The position numbers were made by a program, and so were the translations under genes. Of a stretch of DNA of 64,000 nt, positions 35,773 through 44,177 are shown in pieces. The notes under the pieces were generated by a model. That model was given only the letters and a program-made list of their open reading frames with translations. It was not told the DNA's origin and ran no database searches. Origin of the DNA: JBNAVJ01 sp049700455 (lineage in GTDB: Bacteria; Bacteroidota; Ignavibacteria; Tepidaquicellales; Tepidaquicellaceae); contig JBNAVJ010000001.1 of assembly GCA_049700455.1 (NCBI GenBank), positions 434,001 to 498,000 on the forward strand. Reading direction: 5' to 3'. Numbering within the stretch: position 1 is the first letter of the stretch; the number at the start of each line of letters is the position of its first letter.

Positions 35773-37026
35773 TTAGTTAACCATTACTATTTTTCCTTTC
35801 TTAAAAACGTACCTTACTAGATTGACTCCAAAATGGTATATAAGCTCTTTATAGGAAGGAAAATCAAATACCAGCAAATCAGCATACTTCTGGAAGGAAA
35901 TACTTCCAACAAGGTGTTGAATATTCAGGGCACAAGCTGCGTTGTATGTAACTGCATTTATTATTTCTTCTCCCGTTAAATGCATTTGTGTTGATGCAAG
36001 AGACATTATAAACTGAAGGTTTTCACTCATACAACTACCGGGATTAAAGTCAGTAGCTATTGCAATAGGAATATTTTTCTCTATTAGTTGTCTTGCAGGA
36101 GAATAAGGAATCCCCAGAAAGTAAGAGACTCCAGGCAAGCATACGGCTACTATATTAGTTCCTGATAGCTTATTAATTTCTTTACTAGAAAGAACCTCTA
36201 GATGATCAGCAGAAACAACACTAACTTTTAAAGCAGTTTCTATGCCCCCAATTGAGTGAAACTGATTCGTATGAATTTTTGGTTGCAAACCATGTTTTAT
36301 TCCCTCCAGAAGAATGGTTTCCGATTCAGAGGGGGTAAAGTAGTTTTTTTCACAAAAAACGTCAATAAACTTGGCTAATTGTTGCCTTGCAATTTCAGGA
36401 ATCATTGCCTGACAGATTTCCCTAATGTATTCTGCTTTAGGTATTCTGTCCGGAACTACGTGTGCTCCTAAAAATGTGGGAAGTATGTCAATTCCGTATT
36501 GGTTGTTCTCGTTTAAATCTGAGATGACTTTGAGTAGTTTCAATTCGTTTTCAAAATCTAAACCATAGCCAGATTTTGCTTCGAGTGTCGTAACCCCATA
36601 TTGTATAAAATTATCAAGCCTCTTTTGAGCGAGTATTTTTAATTCATCTTCGGAGGACAATCTTGTCATCATAACTGTTTTTTTTATTCCACCACCACGA
36701 TCTGCAATTTGTTCGTATGTAAATCCTTTAATTCTCATTTCATATTCATCCTCCCGTGAACCAGCAAAAACAAGATGTGTATGTGAATCTATAAATCCTG
36801 GCATTACAGTCATATTTGTACAGTCTATTTCTATACCAGAGAAGTTTCGAGGCACTAATTTCTTTAGATCTTTTTCAGAACCTAATGTTTGAATCACTTC
36901 GTTATTCACCCAAATAAAACCATTTTTTATTAATCCGATTTCCTGTTGATGTTTTCCTTTTTTTGGTTTTAAAGAATTATTGTGACAGGTGAGTAAGTTA
37001 GTAATATTTCTTAGTAAGTAGTTCAC
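35773..37026 (-). CDS. hutI: Imidazolonepropionase
   Basis: 417 residues from a GTG that overlaps the preceding stop (GTGA). It is an amidohydrolase-fold enzyme that opens 4-imidazolone-5-propionate in histidine degradation. Metal-ligand motif: GFIDSHTHLVFAGSRE. Further family motifs are KSGYGLD, TFLGAHVVP, IHTNQFHSIGG, SADHLE and IATDFNPGSC. The other hut genes (hutH, hutU, hutG/F) are absent from the neighbourhood, so the operon context is not histidine-specific. Confidence 0.92.
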   Translation of the reverse strand: MNYLLRNITNLLTCHNNSLKPKKGKHQQEIGLIKNGFIWVNNEVIQTLGSEKDLKKLVPRNFSGIEIDCTNMTVMPGFIDSHTHLVFAGSREDEYEMRIKGFTYEQIADRGGGIKKTVMMTRLSSEDELKILAQKRLDNFIQYGVTTLEAKSGYGLDFENELKLLKVISDLNENNQYGIDILPTFLGAHVVPDRIPKAEYIREICQAMIPEIARQQLAKFIDVFCEKNYFTPSESETILLEGIKHGLQPKIHTNQFHSIGGIETALKVSVVSADHLEVLSSKEINKLSGTNIVAVCLPGVSYFLGIPYSPARQLIEKNIPIAIATDFNPGSCMSENLQFIMSLASTQMHLTGEEIINAVTYNAACALNIQHLVGSISFQKYADLLVFDFPSYKELIYHFGVNLVRYVFKKGKIVMVN

Positions 37027-38408
37027 TTTGATGAAAGTATATAAGAGAATTTTTTCTGGAACCGTTTATAAATCTTCACCGCTTGTTTTTTATTTTTTGC
37101 TTCAATAATAATTCTGATAATTGGTTCGGTGTTAGATTTCCTTAGATGTATCCAGTAATCATTATAGTCAGCTTTAATACCATCCAAAGTTATAATTTTA
37201 CAGTTTTCAGTTCTAAGAGCTAACAAGATTTCATTTAAGATGTAATTAGACTCTTTTTTTGTTTCAATTTTAGTCTTATAAATATAATACTCGGGAATGA
37301 TTTTTTTATATTCACTTAAAGAAAGGTTTGTATCTGCCAATTCTTGTAATACTAATGCGATACCTACAAGGGCATCTCTGCCATAGTGAAGTTCTGGTAA
37401 AATGACCCCACCACTGCCTTCGCCCCCAATAACTGATTTTTTCTCTTTCATAAGCTTAACAACATTTATTTCTCCCACAGGACTGCGATATACCTTTGCC
37501 CCAAAAATTTTTGCTATGTCATCAACAGCACGTGTTGTTGAGAGGTTAACAGTAATAGATTGGGCTCTATTTTTATGATATTTCAATACAGCTATGGAGG
37601 CAAGTACAATTGTATTTTCTTCTATAAAAGGTTTGCCCTCATTTGTTATAAGTACAAGCCTATCTGTGTCTGGATCAACGGAGATACCAATATCTGCTCT
37701 GTATTTCTTTACTGCTCTCCTTAGTGTAGTAAGGTTTTCAGGAAGTGGTTCTGGTTTGTGAGGAAAGACCCCAGATCCGTTACAAAAAAGTTTGATTACT
37801 TCACAATTGAATCTTTCCAGGAGAGTGGGGACAGCGAATGAACCAGAAGCGTTAACTGCGTCTACTACAACACGAAAACGTCGCTTTTTAATTTTGTAAA
37901 AATTCAGATATCGTAAGTTTATAACTTTTTCAATGTGTTTTTCAAGCCACGTGTAATCGTCAATGGGGGGTAAAATTTTATTAATATTAATTGAGTAGTT
38001 ACTAAATGTTCGGGCTAAAAGTTTGAGCTTATGGATTTTATTTGGTGGAAGAAATGTGCCATCACCTCCAAGAAATTTTAAACCATTCCATTCCTGTGAA
38101 TTATGTGATGCAGTTATTGAAATGCCTCCGGCAGCTCCTAACTCCTCAGTAGCAATTTGAACGGTAGGGGTAGGAGCAATCCCAATGTCTATTACCTGGA
38201 AACCAGAAAAAATCAAATTGGAACTAACTATATCTTTTAAATAGTTCCCATAAAGTCTTCCATCCCACCCTATAACAATTTGTTTTGAATTTGATTCTGC
38301 TGCACAAAGACGTGCAAAAGCAGAAACATATTTGTTAATTACCTCTGGATTCAGGTTGACTCCAATGATGCCCCGTACACCAGATACTGAAACTATAGGC
38401 TCACTCAT
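37023..38408 (-). CDS. Phosphoglucosamine mutase / phosphomannomutase family
   Basis: About 461 residues from the ATG at 38408; a TTG nine codons upstream is less likely. Alpha-D-phosphohexomutase motifs: the phosphoserine loop ITASHNS (Ser101), metal-binding DPDTDR, and sugar-binding GGEGSGG. The C-terminal phosphate-binding RKSNTEPIIRI is present. The branch (GlmM, ManB or Pgm) cannot be fixed by eye. The upstream neighbour is a GlmU-like uridylyltransferase overlapping by 8 bases, so GlcN-6-P to GlcN-1-P conversion is a reasonable guess. Confidence 0.88.
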   Translation of the reverse strand: MSEPIVSVSGVRGIIGVNLNPEVINKYVSAFARLCAAESNSKQIVIGWDGRLYGNYLKDIVSSNLIFSGFQVIDIGIAPTPTVQIATEELGAAGGISITASHNSQEWNGLKFLGGDGTFLPPNKIHKLKLLARTFSNYSININKILPPIDDYTWLEKHIEKVINLRYLNFYKIKKRRFRVVVDAVNASGSFAVPTLLERFNCEVIKLFCNGSGVFPHKPEPLPENLTTLRRAVKKYRADIGISVDPDTDRLVLITNEGKPFIEENTIVLASIAVLKYHKNRAQSITVNLSTTRAVDDIAKIFGAKVYRSPVGEINVVKLMKEKKSVIGGEGSGGVILPELHYGRDALVGIALVLQELADTNLSLSEYKKIIPEYYIYKTKIETKKESNYILNEILLALRTENCKIITLDGIKADYNDYWIHLRKSNTEPIIRIIIEAKNKKQAVKIYKRFQKKFSYILSSK

Positions 38409-39159
38409 ATTGTGTAAAAATTGTTTCGAGTTCAATAAGTTGTTCTATGGTATTAACACCGCGTATCTCGTTACTATCTTCTATTGGCAGAGCTCCAATT
38501 TTTAGATTATTTTTTTTAAAGATGGAAAAAACATCAGTTAGATAATATTCTTTTTGAGCATTATTACTATCCAGTTTTTTTAGGGCATCAAAAAGTAAAT
38601 GGCTATTTATTAAATAAATTCCGGAATTAATTTCTTTAATTTGTTTTTCTTCAAAAGAAGCATCTTTTTCTTCTCTTATGTCAAGAAAGTCACCATTAGT
38701 GCTTCTTATAATCCTTCCATAGCCAAAAGGATTAGCAAGAAATGCAGAAATTAAAGAAGCACAATTTTGACTGGTACTGTGAAAACTGATAAACTTAATA
38801 AGTGTGGTTTTCTTTAGCAAAGGTACATCACCTGACAAGATAAGAACCTCTACATTTATTTCTGAAAAGAAGTTATACGTTTGGGCAATTGCATGTCCTG
38901 TTCCTAATTGTATGTCTTGGTGAGCAAAGAAAATTATTTTATTTACTAAATTCTTAAATTTTTCAGTTACATAATTAATTACTTGTTGTTTCTGATGTCC
39001 AACAACAATAACTATCTTTTCAGCGCCTACTGCCAGAGCTTGATTGATAACGTAGTAAATTAACGGTTTTCCCAATAATTCATACATAACTTTAGACTTT
39101 AACGGATTTTTCATCCGTTTCCCCTGTCCTGCTGCTAAAATTATTGCGGTAAGCCTCAA
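38401..39159 (-). CDS. GlmU-like sugar-phosphate nucleotidyltransferase, single-domain
   Basis: 252 residues. Signature LAAGQGKRMKNPLKSKVMYELLGKPL at the N-terminus, then GHQKQQV, QLGTGHAIAQ, LSGDVPLL and EINSGIYLI, all typical of the GlmU uridylyltransferase domain. The left-handed beta-helix acetyltransferase domain of full GlmU (about 450 residues) is missing. It probably makes UDP-GlcNAc or a related UDP-sugar; acetylation must be done elsewhere. It overlaps the mutase gene by 8 bases and begins 22 nt after panD. Confidence 0.87.
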   Translation of the reverse strand: MRLTAIILAAGQGKRMKNPLKSKVMYELLGKPLIYYVINQALAVGAEKIVIVVGHQKQQVINYVTEKFKNLVNKIIFFAHQDIQLGTGHAIAQTYNFFSEINVEVLILSGDVPLLKKTTLIKFISFHSTSQNCASLISAFLANPFGYGRIIRSTNGDFLDIREEKDASFEEKQIKEINSGIYLINSHLLFDALKKLDSNNAQKEYYLTDVFSIFKKNNLKIGALPIEDSNEIRGVNTIEQLIELETIFTQYE

Positions 39160-39181
39160 TCTATGACGAGTTTAGTTTCTA

Positions 39182-39562
39182 TCAAGTACGGTAATCTTTA
39201 GAGGAAAGAAATTTTTTAATAACCTTATTTTTTTTATCGACAAAAACTTTAATAGGTTTAAAGTGCTTTAATTCCTCAACCTCGTATTCTGCGTAGGCAA
39301 TAATAATAATCTCGTCCCCTACAGCTCCAAGTCTGGCAGCTGGGCCATTTAAACATACAATCCCACTGTTTTTCTTTCCTGGAATTATGTACGTCTCAAA
39401 TCTTTCACCATTGTTAAGGTTAACAATTTGAACTTTTTCATATGGCAGCATATCAGCAGCTTCCATTAACGCTAGGTCTAATGTTAGGCTACCTTCATAG
39501 TACAATTCTGCTTGTGTTACAGTCGCTCTGTGTATTTTTGATCTACACATTATCCTTTTCAT
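39182..39562 (-). CDS. panD: Aspartate 1-decarboxylase (pyruvoyl enzyme)
   Basis: 126 residues. It makes beta-alanine from aspartate for pantothenate. The N-terminus MKRIMCRSKIHRATVTQAEL is typical. The self-cleavage site is Gly24-Ser25 in YYEGSLT, where Ser25 becomes the pyruvoyl group. NGPAARLGAVGDEIIII follows. It lies 12 nt after panC, giving two steps of pantothenate synthesis side by side. Confidence 0.96.
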   Translation of the reverse strand: MKRIMCRSKIHRATVTQAELYYEGSLTLDLALMEAADMLPYEKVQIVNLNNGERFETYIIPGKKNSGIVCLNGPAARLGAVGDEIIIIAYAEYEVEELKHFKPIKVFVDKKNKVIKKFLSSKDYRT

Positions 39563-39574
39563 AAAACAAGGAAC

Positions 39575-40438
39575 TTAGGTTTTAATTACAATAATGTTAT
39601 CTATTAAACGGGTCGTTCTAAAAAACGCAGCAAGTGAAATTAAAATTTCACCTTTAAAATTTGCCGGGTCCGCTATTTCTGTAAGATTTTCATTGTCAGT
39701 GATTGCTATATATTGAAGCTCACAATTTGGAGACCTTTCTTTAATAAAAGTTTTCATCTTATCAATTACTTCTTCTGAAGAAACGAAATGGGATTCTTTT
39801 ATTAGTTTAGCACCAAAATCCAATGCTTTGTAAAGTACTGAGGCTTCAAATTTTTCTTCATCAGACAAATACATATTTCGTGAACTTAACGCCAGTCCAG
39901 AATCTTCTCTTATAGTTTTTCCAATCCTAATTTCGGTAGAGTAATTCAGATCTTTTAACATTTTCTTTAATATAACAGCCTGTTGAGCATCTTTTTGTCC
40001 TAAATATAATCTATCAGGCATTACTATATTCATAAATTTTGCTATTACTGTTGTAACTCCCCGAAAGTGACCCGGTCGATATTTCCCTTCAAGAATGTCT
40101 GATAAATTTTTTACTTCAACGAAAGTTTTATAATTGTCTGGAAAAACATCTTGGGGCTCAGGGTAAAAAATGTAATCTACACCAGCACTCTTACACAGGT
40201 GGTAATCTCTTAAAAAGTCACGTGGGTACTTCTCGAAATCCTCGTTTGGTAAAAACTGAATAGGATTTACAAAAATACTTACGACAACAATATCGTTTTC
40301 ATCCCGCGCTTTTAAAATAAGAGATATATGCCCTTCGTGCAGGAAACCCATTGTTGGTACAAACCCAATTGTTTTTCCTACCCGTTTGAAGTATAAGCAT
40401 ATGTTCTGAATGGCAAATATTTCTTTAATTACTTTCAT
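39575..40438 (-). CDS. panC: Pantothenate synthetase
   Basis: 287 residues. It joins pantoate and beta-alanine with ATP. Nucleotidyltransferase HxGH-type motif: TMGFLHEGHISLI (His34, His37). Family motifs FVNPIQFLPNEDF, YPRDF, YRPGHFRGVTTVI, LGQKDAQQ and LALSSRNMYLS are all present. It overlaps accD by 4 bases (ATGA) and is followed by panD. Confidence 0.96.
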   Translation of the reverse strand: MKVIKEIFAIQNICLYFKRVGKTIGFVPTMGFLHEGHISLILKARDENDIVVVSIFVNPIQFLPNEDFEKYPRDFLRDYHLCKSAGVDYIFYPEPQDVFPDNYKTFVEVKNLSDILEGKYRPGHFRGVTTVIAKFMNIVMPDRLYLGQKDAQQAVILKKMLKDLNYSTEIRIGKTIREDSGLALSSRNMYLSDEEKFEASVLYKALDFGAKLIKESHFVSSEEVIDKMKTFIKERSPNCELQYIAITDNENLTEIADPANFKGEILISLAAFFRTTRLIDNIIVIKT

Positions 40439-41298
40439 TCCTTATTCTGAGGTGGTCTTTTCAGAAGTAATCTTAATAAAGTAGCAATTTTTGATTTTAA
40501 CTCTCTTCTATCAACAATCAGATCAAGGAATCCATGGTCTAAAAGGAACTCAGAGCGTTGAAAACCCTTTGGTAAATCTTTTCCAGTTGCTTGTTTGATG
40601 ACGCGAGGACCGGCAAAACCAATTAGGGCATTAGGTTCAGCAAGGTTAATATCCCCTAACATTGAATACGAAGCACTTGCTCCTCCTGTGGTAGGATCGG
40701 TAAGAACAGAAATATAGGGAATCCCTTCTTCTGCAAGTTTAGCTAATCTTGATGATGTCTTAGCAAGTTGCATAAGTGAAATAGCTCCCTCCATCATTCT
40801 TGCTCCCCCGCTCTTTGAAACTATAACCAAAGGGTGTCGGGTCTTGATTGATTTGTCAATTGCTCGAGCAATTTTTTCTCCAACGACACTCCCCATGCTG
40901 CCGCCAATAAATGCAAAGTCCATTACAGCTATTACAACAGGAATCGATTCAATTTCTCCAATACCTGTTCTCACAGCATCGTTTAAACCAGTCTTATTTA
41001 TTGTTTCTTCTATTCTTTTTGTGTAAGGCTTGGTATCAACAAATCCAAGAGGATCAGTTGAGCGCATCTTTTTATCTATTTCCTTAAAAGTGCCAGTATC
41101 CAGCAGTATTTCGAAGTATTCTTTGCTACCTATCTTGAAATGGTAATTACACTTTGTACAAACATAAAGATTAGCTTCCCATTGTGTTCGGTGCATTAAC
41201 TCCTGACACTCCTCACACTTTATCCAACTACCGTCTGGTAAATCAGTTTTTGGCTTATCTGTTGTAATGTTTTCTTTGGATCTCTTAAACCAAGGCAT
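40435..41298 (-). CDS. accD: Acetyl-CoA carboxylase carboxyltransferase subunit beta
   Basis: 287 residues. With AccA it transfers CO2 from biotin to acetyl-CoA to make malonyl-CoA. The N-terminal zinc finger has Cys28, Cys31, Cys47 and Cys50. The crotonase-like carboxyltransferase core shows FIGGSMGSVVGEK, SGGARMMEGAISLMQ and TDPTTGGASASYSMLGD. The C-terminus FAGPRVIKQATGKDLPKGFQ is typical. accA is not in the window. It lies 9 nt after tsaB. Confidence 0.96.
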   Translation of the reverse strand: MPWFKRSKENITTDKPKTDLPDGSWIKCEECQELMHRTQWEANLYVCTKCNYHFKIGSKEYFEILLDTGTFKEIDKKMRSTDPLGFVDTKPYTKRIEETINKTGLNDAVRTGIGEIESIPVVIAVMDFAFIGGSMGSVVGEKIARAIDKSIKTRHPLVIVSKSGGARMMEGAISLMQLAKTSSRLAKLAEEGIPYISVLTDPTTGGASASYSMLGDINLAEPNALIGFAGPRVIKQATGKDLPKGFQRSEFLLDHGFLDLIVDRRELKSKIATLLRLLLKRPPQNKE

Positions 41299-41307
41299 AT
41301 TTTTAAA

Positions 41308-41979
41308 TTAAGCTTTAATTTTATTTTGTAAAGGGGTAAACTGTTTCATATAAAATGGCTCAGAAGTAATAAGATCTGAAAACTCTCCCTTTGTAATTTT
41401 ATTTCGTGTTAATTTTAACAGGGAATCAATATTTGATTCAGCAAATACATTCAAAACAAAAAAACCTTCTGGCAAATCAACATTTTCTTCTTCATTCAAA
41501 ACGAATAGCCTATTAGTAGGATCTATTTTTGATATTTTCATTACTCTATAATCAGAAATTCTTTCAATATAACCATTGTGTTGTTTATAATCTGCTGTAT
41601 AAAAATCCATGTCTTTTGAATTTGAAACAATTAGTGCAGTAATAACCTGGTAACTGTTTTGGGTGAATCTTATTTTGTTTGCAATTATATCAAGCGAAAT
41701 AACTTCTATGAGTTTCAAACTCAATGCATAACAAAGTCCTTTAGCAACGGCCAACCCTATTCTCAAACCTGTAAAAGAACCAGGACCACTTGAAAACCCT
41801 ATATATTTTAAATCATCCAGCTTTAATTTATAGGATTTTACAGCGTTTCTTATTTCATAAGTTAATAAATCTGCATTATATTCACTATATAAATTTTTTA
41901 CTACATCAATCCTATCTCCAGTGCAGAATGCAAACTCAATTTTTCGTGATGAAGTATCTATTAATAAAATGTCTGCCAT
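41308..41979 (-). CDS. tsaB: tRNA threonylcarbamoyladenosine biosynthesis protein TsaB
   Basis: 223 residues of the ASKHA fold. It starts MADILLIDTSSRKIEFAF and has the TsaB motif GFSSGPGSFTGLRIGLAVAKGL. TsaB partners TsaD and TsaE in forming t6A37 on ANN-decoding tRNAs. It follows tsaE by a single base. The C-terminal half is diverged, as is usual. TsaD is not in this window. Confidence 0.93.
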   Translation of the reverse strand: MADILLIDTSSRKIEFAFCTGDRIDVVKNLYSEYNADLLTYEIRNAVKSYKLKLDDLKYIGFSSGPGSFTGLRIGLAVAKGLCYALSLKLIEVISLDIIANKIRFTQNSYQVITALIVSNSKDMDFYTADYKQHNGYIERISDYRVMKISKIDPTNRLFVLNEEENVDLPEGFFVLNVFAESNIDSLLKLTRNKITKGEFSDLITSEPFYMKQFTPLQNKIKA

Positions 41980-41980
41980 A

Positions 41981-42409
41981 CTAAAATATTATAATTCTTG
42001 TGTTTTTATTAGGACCATACAAAAATTCGACTGTCTTAAACTGAATTTGGAGATATTCTGCAGCAAACTTGCTCCATTCAATAAGAGTAATAGAATTTTT
42101 TAGCTGAAGATATTCTTTAAATCCTATGATATCTAATTCTTCCGCTGAAAAAATTCTATATAGGTCAAAATGAAAAATACTCACCTTATTATTATAAACA
42201 TCTCTTCCAGTATATTCGTTGACTATTACAAAAGTTGGACTATTAATAATTTCTTTCACCTTAAAATGTTTACAGATGCCCTTTACAAAGCTTGTCTTCC
42301 CAGTTCCCAGTTCCCCATCCAATCCCACGATATCACCTATTTTTAAGGATTTTGCAAAGCGTTCCCCAAGCCTAATTGTTGTATGCACGTTATGTGAAAC
42401 GTATTCCAT
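41981..42409 (-). CDS. tsaE: tRNA threonylcarbamoyladenosine biosynthesis ATPase TsaE
   Basis: 142 residues. P-loop GELGTGKTS (32-40), SPTFVIVNEY and the HFDLYRI motif are the family hallmarks. TsaE hydrolyses ATP to reset the TsaBD complex during t6A synthesis. The gene begins after a 197-bp spacer from porX; a TATAAT in that spacer may be its -10 element. It precedes tsaB by 1 base. Confidence 0.95.
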   Translation of the reverse strand: MEYVSHNVHTTIRLGERFAKSLKIGDIVGLDGELGTGKTSFVKGICKHFKVKEIINSPTFVIVNEYTGRDVYNNKVSIFHFDLYRIFSAEELDIIGFKEYLQLKNSITLIEWSKFAAEYLQIQFKTVEFLYGPNKNTRIIIF

Positions 42410-42606
42410 CTTGTCTTATATAATATAATATTGTTATAAAATTAATGAAAAATAATGTAAAAGGTAAGTAAAGGAAAAAAGGTAAGTTATTCTTATTATA
42501 GGTGAAAAATGCGCTTAAGAAATTTCTTTTGACAGTATTAAAAGTTAAAAAACAATTATTCTTTATAATAAATAACGCTGTAAATCCCCAAATTATATTG
42601 TAAGGT
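42410..42606. other. Intergenic region between porX and tsaE
   Basis: 197 AT-rich bases. Leftward, a TATAAT is visible about 130 bases before the tsaE start with only a weak -35 (TTTCTT), so a promoter for the tsaE-tsaB-accD-panC-panD run is plausible. No gene is supported. Confidence 0.35.
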
Positions 42607-44175
42607 TTAAATTTTAGGTTCAAGATATACAATTGGAAGAATCATTTCTTCCATTGATATTCCTCCGTGTTGGAAAGTGTCATTATATTGGCTTAAATAC
42701 TTGTGGTAGTCTGTTGGATAAACAAAGTAAAAGTCTTCTTTTGCTACAATATAACTTACCAGCCCATTTCGTTTTGGAAGCTTAAAATCATTTGGGTTTT
42801 TAATAAATATAGCATTACGGGAATCAACTTTAAGGTTCTTTCCATATTTGTAACGTAAATTTGGAGAAGATTCCCTATCCCCAAGTGTTTTAACGCCATG
42901 TAAGCATCTTATACTACCATGGTCTGTAGTTATAATAACTTTTATATCATTCCTTGTTGCTAACTTTCTCAGCATTCCAAAAAATGAAGAATGCTCAAAC
43001 CACGATTCCGTTAACGATCGATAAGCTGATTCATCGGGTGCAATTTCTTTTAAAATAGCATTATCGCTCCGTGAATGTGCAATCATATCTACAAAGTTTA
43101 TAACTATGGCATTTAAATGATTTCCGGTGAGTGTAAGAATTTTGTTTTCAAATCCCCTGCTGAATTCAGAATCCATTATTTTTGTATAACGAATGTCAGT
43201 ACGTAATTTTACTTTCTTTCTATTTAAAAGGTTAATAAGAAATTCCTTCTCAAAAGCGTTTTTTGAATTTTCATCATCATCGTTTTGTCTCCAGAGTTCA
43301 GGATAATACCTTTCCAATTCAGACGGGAAAAGTCCTGCAAAAATTGCATTTCTTGCATAGGGAGTTGCTGTTGGAAGAATAGAATAGTAATAATCTTTTG
43401 AAATCCTAAAAAAGTTTGTTAAATATTTTTCCATTACCAGCCACTGATCCAGTCTCATACAATCGACAATTATAAAGAAAACGGACTTGTATTTTTCAAG
43501 ATCTGGAATTACATGTTTTTCTATAATCTCTGGCGACAAAACGGGGCGATTTGAATCTGAAGAAATCCAATCACGGTAATTGTTTTCAACAAACTTTGAA
43601 AACTCCACGTTACACTCTCTTCTCTGATCAAGAATTGTTTGTTTTAATCCTAATTCGGGATGATCATCAAGTTCTATTTCCCAATTAGCCATTTTTATAT
43701 GAATGTTTATCCAGTCCTTCCAGCTTAGTTCTTCCATAAGAGCAGCAGAAATCCCATTAAATTCCTGCAGGTAATTTTTTGCAAGCTGATCCCCCTTTAA
43801 TTTACGGGATTCAAGGATTTTTTTACACACCAGCAGAACTTGGTTTGGATTGACAGGCTTAATTAAATAATCACTAATTTTCTTCCCAATAGCTTCCTCC
43901 ATCAAACTTTCAGTTTCATTTTTTGTTACCATAACAACAGGTAAGGAAGAATCAATTTCTTTAATTGCCAGTAAAGTTTCAAGCCCCCCCATTCCAGGCA
44001 TCATTTCGTCCATAAAAACAATATCAAAATCATAATTCTTTATAGCCTGCAGAGCATCTTCTCCATTTGTTGCTTCGACAATATTATACCCCTTCTGTTT
44101 TAAAAATAATATAATCGATCTTAGAAGATCAATTTCATCATCTACCCAGAGAATATTATATTTATTAGCTTCCAT
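42607..44175 (-). CDS. porX: PorX-type T9SS regulator (response regulator + PglZ domain)
   Basis: 522 residues, the length of PorX. The N-terminal receiver domain has ILWVDDE (8-14), phosphoacceptor Asp56 in FMDEMMP and the conserved Lys in YLIKPVNP. The C-terminal alkaline-phosphatase-like PglZ domain shows IIVDCMRLDQW (Asp238), the nucleophile-Thr region LPTATPYARNAIF (about 268-279) and TTDHGSIR. PorX regulates type IX secretion and its PglZ domain is a phosphodiesterase in Porphyromonas. The T9SS cargo at 18.4 kb supports this. It begins 2 nt after the RlmD-like gene. Confidence 0.9.
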   Translation of the reverse strand: MEANKYNILWVDDEIDLLRSIILFLKQKGYNIVEATNGEDALQAIKNYDFDIVFMDEMMPGMGGLETLLAIKEIDSSLPVVMVTKNETESLMEEAIGKKISDYLIKPVNPNQVLLVCKKILESRKLKGDQLAKNYLQEFNGISAALMEELSWKDWINIHIKMANWEIELDDHPELGLKQTILDQRRECNVEFSKFVENNYRDWISSDSNRPVLSPEIIEKHVIPDLEKYKSVFFIIVDCMRLDQWLVMEKYLTNFFRISKDYYYSILPTATPYARNAIFAGLFPSELERYYPELWRQNDDDENSKNAFEKEFLINLLNRKKVKLRTDIRYTKIMDSEFSRGFENKILTLTGNHLNAIVINFVDMIAHSRSDNAILKEIAPDESAYRSLTESWFEHSSFFGMLRKLATRNDIKVIITTDHGSIRCLHGVKTLGDRESSPNLRYKYGKNLKVDSRNAIFIKNPNDFKLPKRNGLVSYIVAKEDFYFVYPTDYHKYLSQYNDTFQHGGISMEEMILPIVYLEPKI

Positions 44176-44177
44176 AT

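Noticed and set aside
42390..42632. An 80-residue minus-strand frame spanning the porX-tsaE gap
   Set aside because: It overlaps both neighbours in other frames, has only A/T-rich composition and no recognisable domain.
42607..44175. PglZ phage-defence (BREX) component
   Set aside because: The N-terminal receiver domain and the absence of any brx or pgl genes fit PorX instead.
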